Shown in pieces: positions 22,349-32,130 of a DNA stretch of 64,000 nt. Made by a program: the position numbers and the translations under genes. The DNA is from Epichloe hybrida (Eukaryota; Ascomycota; Sordariomycetes; Hypocreales; Clavicipitaceae). The stretch's first letter is position 1, and each line of letters begins with the position of its first letter. Where the stretch lies: the NCBI GenBank assembly GCA_019022495.1, contig JAFEKR010000001.1, positions 930,001 to 994,000 of the forward strand, in the 5' to 3' direction. The notes under the pieces were generated by a model. That model did not search any database. It was not told the DNA's origin and was given only the letters and a program-made list of their open reading frames with translations.

Positions 22349-23680
22349 GCTGGACGTGATGTGAGAGAGACCAATCAACTAGGAGTTCGAAAAACTAGTA
22401 CTTCAAGTTGTCGTGCTGGTCGAGTCCCACGAAACTTGAGCAGCGACTAATTCGGTCAGGGAAGTCGTGTGTGATGTGGATGGGTATGGAGGTGTCTACG
22501 CAGTTGAGAGCTCCGTCCAGAAAATTGTTGCAGCCTTTCCAAGCAGTCGGTGGGCACCACACAATCCATCGTCCCCATCGTCCGCTTTCTGCTGCCTTTG
22601 ACCGCCAAAGCATCGTCAACGTTGAGCAAACTGCCCCTCCATCCCGGCTCCCGAGCATCACTCCTCTCCTGTATTGATATCCTACTCTCCTTATTTTCTT
22701 TTCATTAAAATTTTAAATCATTTTTTCTCATAATACTCTTCTTTACTCACTTACTAAGCATAGTCAGGTCAGGTCCTAGGTATGGTTAGGTGAGCATGTA
22801 TAGCGCATAGTCAGGTCCAGCTACATAGTGTGTATACTATTTTGGTGCACTCACTTCTAGCTCTCATTCCTCGTTTAACCCATGTTGCAGAATGATAATG
22901 TTCATCATGTCGACCCAAAATTCACAAAGGCGTCTAGAGCTTTCACATGATGTCATGGAACACTATCTACCAGCGCGCTGCACAACGGGGATCTTGTGAT
23001 GTCGTTCCCGACCCTTGCGACTAGTGCCGTCGAATTTCAGTTGAGCAGTCGTCGATTCTCGCAGTCTCATGGCCGCCGACTGGTGACATCATTTTGTCTC
23101 TGAACCGACCTAGAATTTGTCCAAACTGGGCTAACATTTACTAGCAGAGCGAACTCCCTTCGATGCACCAGTGAATCTTCGGATGCTGGGACATGCAGTA
23201 CAATACAGCCTCAGCCTCATGCTTCACCTTTTTCGACACCGCAAGTAGCAATGCATCTCCACAGGGCTGTTGGCTCTTGTTTACTTGCTTTACACATTGC
23301 CAAAATTGTCGTGTGGGCGTAATATCTGCGAACATTGCTTTGTCCAGCGTAAGGGATGGGCTGCGCAGAAGGGTGTCAGGTGCCATACCAGTCGATCACT
23401 AGCTCAGTTTGCTCTCTGTTTGAGAACAATCTCATCCTACTTGGATGAGGCTTCCAGAGCCTTCAGGTTAGCCCGCCAATCAGGTGATCAAAACATATAT
23501 CGCTTGTTTGTAAGGATGTATCTGTCTACTTCCTTCTGGTATGACACTCCCCTCGAAGCTCTCCGGCTCAACTTGTGAATGCCGCAGTGGTCTGCCCTCG
23601 CCGACTTGTCCTATCTCACGGCAGTTGCCCTGAGGATTAAATTTGCTAAAAGTTAGGCCGCAAGTCGTTTGCTTCCTGCC
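22349..23680. other. Divergent spacer, CCT7 and glycine-zipper gene
   Basis: 1.3 kb. A minus-strand open frame at 23141-23386 includes LLLAVSKKVKHEAEAVLYC, which resembles a common fungal F-box-associated pattern; it is short and isolated, so at best a gene relic. No repeat family recognised. Confidence 0.4.
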
Positions 23681-24532
23681 ATGTCGAGCTATAATGCAAA
23701 TGGCACGAGTAGAGGGCGCCCATCTGGTTGGCGTCGCGAGTACTCGGCAAATCGACAGCCCAACAGAGTCGGCAATTCGAAGGTCCCGGGACAAGAGGAT
23801 CTACCGCAAGGGCTGAACGAAGACTACTACCGCGAGAGCGCTGCAGCTTTAGGAATAGCATTTGGTAGCGAAGATGACCAGTCTCATTTCGTTCCTATAC
23901 GGGAATCGACCGTTATTCGACGCCAGATGTCCCCTCCTCCGACCCCATCGTCAAGATCTTCCTCTGGCTCGCGAGACGGTCGATTACGCACAGGTTCTGG
24001 GCACGATACTTCCGAAGAAGATGACTATGAACCCAACTCAGCTCGTCGAGCCCGAAGCATCCAGAATCACTTCTCACAAACAAGAGCTGGCATTGGTGCT
24101 GGCATCGTTGGTGCTGTCGTAGGAGGCTTGGCTGCCAATCAGGCGTCCGAAGCAGCATTCCGCCGTAAAAAGAAACAGAGTGGTCTCCCTCGACGACACA
24201 GTGCTGAGACTATGCCTCGCATTGTGTCTACAGTCCTTGGGGCAGTAGCTGGTAGTCTCGGCGCCAACGCTATCACCCATAAGGTTGAGGATCTTGGAGC
24301 GAGGCGAAAGCACGAGCAAGTGGTGTGGGAGCGGGAAAGAAGGCATAGACCTGATAAGGATTTGCCTAACTATAATGATGGCAGGGGCAAAGATATGGAT
24401 TATCGATACGATGAAGGCGATGTGCGAGGATTTTGTGATTACGACCTGTCCCACGGTGAGGATCGGAGATACAACGATAGGCGACCAAGACGACAACACC
24501 GCATAGAAGAAGCCCGGTATCGATACTTGTGA
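23681..24532 (+). CDS. Unknown protein with two glycine-zipper segments
   Basis: Single exon, 283 residues, starting at the ATG at 23681 (MSSYNANGTSRGRPSGWRRE). I do not recognise a named family. The N-terminal 120 residues are Ser/Arg/Pro-rich and disordered. Two small-residue hydrophobic segments, GIGAGIVGAVVGGLAANQAS and VLGAVAGSLGANAI, have the Gly/Ala spacing of glycine zippers and may be short membrane helices. Each is followed by a basic stretch (RRKKKQ; RRKHEQ). The tail is rich in Asp, Arg and Tyr (RRYNDRRPRRQHRIEEARYRY). A peripheral membrane or stress-related role is possible but is guesswork. The frame is intact and its composition looks coding. Confidence 0.75.
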   Translation: MSSYNANGTSRGRPSGWRREYSANRQPNRVGNSKVPGQEDLPQGLNEDYYRESAAALGIAFGSEDDQSHFVPIRESTVIRRQMSPPPTPSSRSSSGSRDGRLRTGSGHDTSEEDDYEPNSARRARSIQNHFSQTRAGIGAGIVGAVVGGLAANQASEAAFRRKKKQSGLPRRHSAETMPRIVSTVLGAVAGSLGANAITHKVEDLGARRKHEQVVWERERRHRPDKDLPNYNDGRGKDMDYRYDEGDVRGFCDYDLSHGEDRRYNDRRPRRQHRIEEARYRYL

Positions 24533-25168
24533 ACCTTTTTATCAATGGCCTTGGTCCACGGAGGCGGGATGTGATTCATCTCAAGAATAGGAGAGAAGCC
24601 CGGTATTCCGGATGCTGATACGACTGCTGCTGGCGGTTCTGGACGCTATTCCTGTTTACCTCGCCTTTGTCGCGATGGGTCATCAAGTTTAGTTTGAATG
24701 AGACTGGCGAAACTAGATATTCGGTCGTTCCTATAGTCTCTTGAAAGTTGGCTGATGAAATATTGGAATCGTATTTTTGTCAGCCAAAAATCTCAGTGGG
24801 GCGTGATGCAAAGAGCTGTTGGCCTTTAAAGGCAAAAATAAATATCACATGAAATTATCAATCTAGGCTGAAGATTGATGGATGAACAAGATCTCTGCTT
24901 AATTGACTCGAACAGTCTATTGTACTACGAAAAGCTCGGGCTAGTGAAGATCGCTGTCTTCCAAGCCGAGCCGAGCCAGGTGATCAGCGGCCTTGTCAGA
25001 ACGCTCCTCATGGCTTTTTCCACCGAGTACAATATGATTTTATTGAGCAGTTTGCCTGAAAGAAACATTGAGAGTCTGATCACGCGCTTGTGAACTCAAG
25101 TCAACGGGCTCGAAGAGCTATCGCGTCAAGGCATGTGGTTGCATCATTTTCATCCACATATTTACCAG
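24533..25168. other. Convergent 3' flanks
   Basis: About 640 bp between two gene ends. An open frame at 24875-25093 has no recognisable content. No repeat seen. Confidence 0.5.
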
Positions 25169-26913
25169 TTAGCCATGTATTGAAGACCCTGCATCGTCTC
25201 TTGCTGGCTTTTCGCGGTCCGCGAGTTCTCTTTCGATAACCATTTTGAAGAAGTGCGCAATCTCTGCGAGTGCAAGTTGCTGAGCATGAGAAACGTCAAG
25301 CAGGTTAAACAATGACTGAGAATCAATCAATTGCTTGGCGATGACAGAGTCGGGCTGGCAGAACGTGCGAACGCGCATAGCTCGTGCGTTTATCTTCATT
25401 GCATGTAGAAGTCCTGAAATCTCGGAGGGGTTGCTTTGACGCCGTCCGTAGAAGTTGAATTCGTTCAAGTGAAGGGCGATCAATTCAAGCTGTGTTTCGA
25501 GATCATAGCGAAAGCTGATGACTCTCGGACGTCCATGTTGGAGCCAAAAGTCTGAGATTTTCTTGAGATTGTCCGGAATTAAATGGCCCTTTTCAAATTC
25601 AGCAATGAGATAGTCGTTCAAGGAAGATGTCAAATGAAACTCCAATTCGCAGTATAGAAGGCTCTGCTCCCGAGCATTAAGCGATATGGCTACTTGCGGA
25701 CTTGTAAAACCAGAGGGAGCTAGATTTGTTCGCCGAAATGATGGGTTGAGTTCTGCAGTCTTGAATGAGGATTAGCAGCTTGAATCTACTGTCCATGGGT
25801 GTAAAGCAGCCTACCACGTCCTTTGCCATTCTTTTAATGCTTTCTATAAAGGCCATTCGTTTAGATTGCGGTTTCTTTCCGTCTTCGAAAGTTCTCTCGG
25901 TACTTTCTAGCCAACCATTACACCCGATCATCGTCTTCCCTCCCATTTTCGTGTTGGGGAAGCTTTGGCCACGAAAATAAAGCGGTAAAGGAGAAAACTG
26001 AGAACTTGGAGAGAGCATGAAGTTCGGGTTCTGGGTAGCCTCTCTGGGGGCTGGATGCGGCGAAGGATTGATAGGAACTGGCGATGAAATACAATGCCAA
26101 GATGTGTTATCGACTGTAATTTCGGATCGTCTGGGCCTTTGCCCCAAACTTTGTTGCCTCTGGGGAAACTCGGTTTTCTGCGGAGTTTGAATGTTGGCCC
26201 AGGAATTGTACATACTTGCAATGGCCTCGTTGACCTGTCGCCCTGATTCTTCACTATGAAATGTGTCTTTTGTCTTTCCAGAGCTTCCATAATGACTGCT
26301 ACTTATGCCCGATCCCACGTTTTCCTGTAGTAGACTGTGCTCTCCATCGGAGAATGGCGTTTCCAGGGGATGATAATTCTTCCCTGTTGTTGATTTCTTG
26401 GACTTCTGAACTGAGGATGATGTCTCGATAGGAGTTGGTAATACTTGGTTCCTTCGTTTGGCTAAAGTGGTCATATCGTACAGTGGTATTTCGTTCGGCA
26501 ACTTACATTCGCAATTTGCTGGTGCTTTGTTGTCTATAACAGGCCGAGGTAGGTTCTCTTCATATGTCTTCGATGGCAGTATGTAAAAATCAGACCTACA
26601 GTCCTCTTTTGCAGGGCTTATGGACTTGGATTGTGACATCCTTGCCTGCTTCTTAGGATTGTTGTCCACTTTATGGGAAATCCTTGGCCAAAATTCAGTT
26701 GTGAGGAGCGATACCATTAGCTGCTTCAGAAACTTACGCTTCAGTGATTTTGTTCATTTGTCTCTCAGTAAGATTCATCCGTATTGTCAATGGTTGTTGG
26801 ATTCGACGTCTTATAGGCGAACCCGCTGGACTCCTTCTTGTCGGTCGTAGTATGGGCGTAGCCTGACTGGCATGCTCGGGCGTTCTGTCTTGCCGCAGAT
26901 TTTCAGAAGACAT
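25169..26913 (-). CDS. Conserved-looking fungal protein of unknown function
   Basis: Three exons on the minus strand, 26913-26738, 26682-25815 and 25759-25169, give 544 residues with both introns 55 nt. Start MSSENLRQDRTPEHASQ. The first 300 residues are Ser/Pro/Asn-rich and look disordered, with basic clusters (RRSPAGSPIRRRI). The C-terminal 190 residues look folded and helical: LNAREQSLLYCELEFHLTSS, KKISDFWLQHGRPRVISFRY, QLELIALHLNEFNFYGRR, LLHAMKINARAMRVRTFCQP, DSVIAKQLIDSQSLFNLL and LALAEIAHFFKMVIERE. The last block resembles a hypothetical-protein family I recall from other Sordariomycetes, but I cannot name a function. The joins restore one frame across independently open segments, which supports the model. 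Confidence 0.8.
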
Positions 26914-28910
26914 CAGAGATCAGACCGATGCGTAGCTTTGAAGAAGAACGGGCGAGTAATTGCGTTTCGTTCTGCACTCCGTAAAAGCCAAGGATCAGAT
27001 GATGCACATTTTGCTAGCAAGAGTGGGAAGTGTAGGTGATGGAAGTTTACTCCTAAATTCTGACAACGAACATGCACCGGGGTTCATCAACGCGCAGTGA
27101 AGCCGGAAACAATGGAGAAAATAACTAACGCGATACTTCTTCAATGGCAGCGTGTCGGGTCGGACTGTCAGCCAGCTGTCAGCCATGGTTGCCACCTGGC
27201 AGCAGACCAAAACAAAGATCGAGCTACGCATCGTCGTCCAGGATACATATAGATAGCGAACTGAACCTATTAACTGCAATCACTATCGCCAATGGATCCT
27301 TGGTGTATGTCCATTAGTTTCCCTCACAATTCTTTGTCTCATGCTCTCGTTAGCAGTGGATAAGTACCAGCTTCGTCTGATGTTACACTGATGATCTGGT
27401 AGGGCGGAGTTCTTGGTGACTCAAAGAGAGTATGCACTGTCACACAGACTGAAGAAGGAAAACAAACATGTCAGTATGGGCTTTGGGCTTCCACGTCTTT
27501 TACTGAAGTGGTTGCAAGAATTTTCCGAGCACGTGAACCAATCAGCTTGTGACTGAACGAATGGCTAGGTAGATAGGCGAGCATATGAGGCTGGCTCGAG
27601 ACTTGAGATGACAAACACCTATCTATCGTAGTAGAGTTACATGATCAATAGTGAATAGTGACATGAGACAAGGCGCAGGCCTATTAGCTTCAAGCGTCTT
27701 CGGATTCAAGGACTCGAACGGACGGGGTGTGAGGTTGTCTGGATTCCCGATGTCATTTGCCGCTTTGGGCACCACAGCCAGGCGACCCCCAATTGTGGGG
27801 AGCCTGGCCCGTGAGCTGGACCCTGGTAGAGTTCTTCCTGTCTCCTTCCTGTCTTCTGCCTGCCTCTGCCAGAGAATAAATAGTCGAAGGATCTGGTACG
27901 GTATTCGAGACTAGGCATATCTCTTGCGATCTCTCAATTCCAGAAGAAGAAGGCCATACTGCCATGGAGTTGTTTGTATTACGGACTACATGGGGAAAGC
28001 CTTTTTCACACCTGACCTTTCTGGGCCCCACCACAAACCAGGTTGGCATTTACCGATGCCAGTTCCCGGGTGGCTGCTGACACCAGTATCGGACTACGGA
28101 TCCGTACGAAGTGGATTGTTAAGGTACATGCAAACTCGAACAGGGATTAGAGTGTTTTTTTAAGGGACTGGTCAATTTGAGATAGGTGTCTATCATTGCT
28201 CCGTACAGCGGGTGTAGCATTGAGCGCTTGAGCGCCTCTACATGTACAGTTTGTGCCCTCGTCATTGATCCACTAAGAACCACACCCTGTCGTTTGATCA
28301 CTTCCCGCAGTTTGACTCCGTGTGCTGTGCACCGACATGATGAAGCGACCTCAAAATGGCGCCGTCTATGGCGGCTGGATTCGCATGAGTCCGTCGTTCT
28401 CTGCCACAGGTTATTATTACAGATGACCATCTTTTTTTTTTCTGCCCCTCCCATCGCTCACTCCCGCCTCTCCCTCCCGGCTTGGTACCCGATTCAGGCT
28501 GAGAAATCCGATCCACGCTGCCGGCCACGTCCAGCGGCAAGTCCATCTTTGTCTCGAGTCCTTTTTGTCATTGGTGGCTTTCTGGTTGCTGTACTATGTA
28601 GTGTCTGCTTTCAATAGTATTCTAAAGAAATCCGGACCGCCCTCCAAGTCTCGCTCCAAGTCTCGCTCCAAGAAGTCTACCCAAAGATATAAAGATCGTT
28701 GCATCTCGACATTCACTTCCCAACCTTTACGCCTTCCACCCGAACTGTTTTGTCAGCATCAGTAGTGGTTGCAATTCGCACACTTTTGAAAAGACCCGTC
28801 CTAGTTTCTTCTTCATCTTTCCAAGCGCCTTTATGGTACACATCAAAGCCCATCTTTAACTTCCAGGTTCCAGCTTTTTAGAAATATCCATCTTCGAACC
28901 ATTAGGCGCG
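26914..28910. promoter_or_regulatory. 2-kb divergent spacer upstream of the FAD monooxygenase
   Basis: No gene supported. An open frame of 143 codons at 28186-28617 has no family resemblance. A small tandem repeat lies at 28642-28673. Probably the promoters of the unknown 544-residue gene and the monooxygenase. Confidence 0.45.
28642..28673. repeat. Three-unit tandem repeat, unit 12 bp
   Basis: CTCCAAGTCTCG repeats, the last unit diverging to CTCCAAGAAG. It lies about 240 bp upstream of the monooxygenase ATG. Confidence 0.8.
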
Positions 28911-31086
28911 ATGACAGCGCACTCTCACTCCACTCAAGGGGCAGGGTCCCAATTCTATGACATCGGTAAGCCCAGAAAAACAAAACCACTTGAGACAACC
29001 CACCGTGGTCCACTCAATGTTTTGGGGAGACGAACGAAGTCGATTGACCTTCCGTTCGATAGTTATTGTGGGAGCTGGCCCTGTTGGGCTCATGCTCTCA
29101 ACCTGTTTGGCCAGATGGGGCTATCGCATCAAGCATATCGATAATCGGCCAGAGCCAACCAGTACGGGACGTGCTGATGGGATACAGCCGCGTTCGTTGG
29201 ACCTCCTTCGGAATATGGGACTTAAATCCGCAATAATGGCCCACAAGCCTGCCCGTGTTTTTGAAGTCGCGTTTTGGAATCCAGATAGGTCCGGGAGTGA
29301 CATTGTCCGGACTGGAACGTGGGCTAGCTGTCCAAGTTTCATTGACGCCCGATACCCTTTCACTACACTTTTGCACCAGGGTCACATAGAGAGAGTATTC
29401 ATCAATGATCTCGAATCAAATGGTGTTCGGATCCAAAGACCCTGGACCGTAACAAGCTTCAAATCTGACGAAAACGAGAACCCTGATTTTCCAGTATATG
29501 TCGAATTGAAGCATGTTGATGGAACAGCGACCGAGATAGTGAGAGCCAAGTATCTTTTTGGAGGCGAAGGAGCAAGATCTCTTATTCGAAAGCAACTCAA
29601 TATCGAGGTGAAACACATCGACCTGATTGAGCATGTCTGGGGCGTTATGGACGGTGTTGTCAAGACAAACTTCCCCGATATTAAGGTTCGTGAGACTGAC
29701 AAATTGCACTGCTTCTGCTCTACTTACTAACAGCATGAATTTAGATGAAGTGCACTATTCATAGTCAACATGGTTCAATCATGGTTATCCCTAGAGAGGA
29801 CAACATGGTACGACTATATATTCAAATCGCATCTTCAAACGAAGCCGACTGGAATCCCCGGAAAACTGCAACAGAGCAACAGGTCCAGGAATCAGCCAAG
29901 AAAATTCTACATCCTTACTCAATAGAATGGGAACGGGTCGAGTGGTACTCCGTGTACCCAATCGGTCAAGGAATATCAAACAGATACAGCTTAGATCAGC
30001 GAGTGTTTCTCGGTGGCGATGCATGCCACACCCACAGTGTAAGTTCAACTTGACAAAACTACACCAAAACTCCACGTGAGGTTGCTATCCATGGCTGACC
30101 AAACCCCGGTGTGTTGCCCACAGCCAAAAGCTGGCCAAGGGATGAATACGGCATTTCTGGATGCACTGAATTTGGCATGGAAGATCCATGCGGTGGAGGG
30201 TGGCTTAGCCCATCGAGATCTTCTCAAGACGTACGAATCAGAGCGAAAAGGTGTTGCAGAGAGTCTACTGGATTTCGATCATCGCTACGCAAAGCTATTT
30301 TCGCAACGGCCACCAGCCACCAATGAGGTGGAGGCTGTTTCGAGCAGCAGGATGGACAATCACGACATTGAGGAAGATGAATTCATCAAAGTGTTCAAGG
30401 AGTCTTGCGAGTTTACTAGTGGCTATGGGGTATCGTATGGGCCAAACGAGGTGAACTGGTCTCAAAGTCATCCAGCAACATCAACCCTCATGCACCCTGA
30501 GGGCACAAGACTTCGGACGGGTCACATTTTTATAAACTCCGATGTGACCAGGGTAGTGGACGCGAACGTGGTTCACCTGGAGCAAGAGATACCGTTGAAT
30601 GGCTCATTCCGCATTTTCATATTTGCAGGAAATCCTTCCGTCACCAAAGTCGCACTTCGAGACCTCGCCCGTGGCCTTGGCAGTAAAGGATCATTCTATG
30701 GATCTTACACCAGGTCAGACATCGACGTCGTTTCGCATCACGAGCAACACAATCCACATAGCTTGTTCTTCACGCTTTGCACGGTGTTTGCTGCTAAAAG
30801 ATCACAGATTGAGATATCGAGGGACGTTCCAGGTCTGCTAGCTCGATACCGAGACCATGTGTATGCAGATGATCGATGGGATCGTCGAGTTCCCAATGCG
30901 AAAGCATCAGCTCACGCTAAGATGGGGTTCGATGAGGAGCAGGGTGCTGTAGCCGTGGTCCGCCCGGATGGTTACGTCGGTGCTGTCACCGCACTAGCTG
31001 AGGGTTATGAAACCATCAACGCCCTGAATGAATATTTTTCGACTTTCTGCACCAAAAAACTGACAGGTATTGCTCCATCGTTGTAA
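28911..31086 (+). CDS. FAD-dependent monooxygenase, phenol 2-hydroxylase-like
   Basis: Group A flavoprotein hydroxylase that would use NAD(P)H and O2 to hydroxylate an aromatic or polyketide-like substrate. Four exons, 28911-28965, 29063-29685, 29745-30038 and 30124-31086, give 644 residues. Exon 1 joins to make [20 protein letters not shown], leading into the FAD Rossmann motif VGAGPVG (21-27). Also visible: [19 protein letters not shown], the mid-protein DG motif region ([16 protein letters not shown]) and the second FAD motif [20 protein letters not shown] with LDALNLAWK. The C-terminal thioredoxin-like domain of phenol hydroxylases (RPDGYVGAV near the end) is present. Intron 2 has a perfect TACTAAC branch site. 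It stands alone: no transporter, regulator or second catabolic gene is adjacent, so the substrate cannot be told. Confidence 0.88.
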
Positions 31087-32130
31087 ATTCAGAGTCTCTA
31101 TATCTTGAGGGGAAGGTCGTGGGATGGGATTTCACGGGTAAGGTGTTAGGGGTTTCGTAACGTATAGCCTTAATAAAGTCATTCGGTGGCGTGTGAGACC
31201 AAATTTGGCTGCTTAAGGCTTTACTTTGCAAGTGAAGAATGTATGCTAAAGCAGCATTGGCTGCCCATGCTTGGAGAATGCGAATCGTGCGCCCTGCGAA
31301 GTTTTTGGTACAAGGAAGTTTTTGGTACAAGGGGGGAACTTGACGATGTATACTTTTGTAAAACGGCTTGGCTAAAACGACGTCTTAACCGAGTTAGAAC
31401 GTCGAATTCTGCTTGAAAGCTCCCGCGTGGAATTTGTGTGCACATGTCGATCATTTGATCTGAACTGCTAATTAACCAACCCTTGCCTTGATGTGCAGTG
31501 ATGTCAGTGGGGCAAATCGCCTAATGGAGCTTGTGTGGTGGGGCTAGTGAATGAATATGCCCCGAAGTTTGCTTCCGAGGTTCTGCCACCTTTAAACTCC
31601 CTAAAACTCCACTGGATCTCTGCAAAGTCGGATCGCAAATCATCTTCAATAGCGTCTCTTCAGTGAGCTCGGCGCCTTAATGCCAGCGGTCGCTACACCA
31701 CGGCGCGTGCCTCGCTTGATGTTACCATTCTCATCCTCAACTAATCTACATTGAGATTAATCCATTTTGCCGCGTGCGCGTTTTCGCGAACGAGGTCCAC
31801 TCTGAAGAATCCCATATCAACGCGTCTTCATATCGTTGTCTCGTTGCCTCCTTCTTACCTTTCTCATCATCTGTCAGTTTGCGAAACAGCTACAGTAAGA
31901 ACGACCACTTTTCTTCTCCTTCTGGATTGCATTAGATTGCGTTATACCTTCTCGTTATACTACCCTGCTCACCACCACTGCTTTCGTTTCACACAAACTG
32001 TGCAACTCACATCATAGCTTTACTTGCCTCTGCAAACAGGACTGGCTGTCGCGTTGCAGGTAAACCTCTGGAAACCATCACTGCTCAGATCGTTCACGGC
32101 TAGTTAGGTAGCTGCGACCATCGAGACGAG
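31087..32130. other. Spacer before the SUMO protease gene
   Basis: About 1 kb, tandem arrangement. It contains an exact 17-bp tandem duplication at 31298-31331. No gene supported. Confidence 0.5.
31298..31331. repeat. Exact 17-bp tandem duplication
   Basis: GAAGTTTTTGGTACAAG occurs twice head to tail, like the small duplication that breaks TSR4, but here in noncoding DNA. Confidence 0.9.

Noticed and set aside
27695..27725. B-box-like GTTCGAGTCC on the minus strand
   Set aside because: No A box at the right distance and no cloverleaf; treated as chance.
28186..28617. 143-codon open frame upstream of the monooxygenase
   Set aside because: No domain, unusual composition, no splice-linked continuation.
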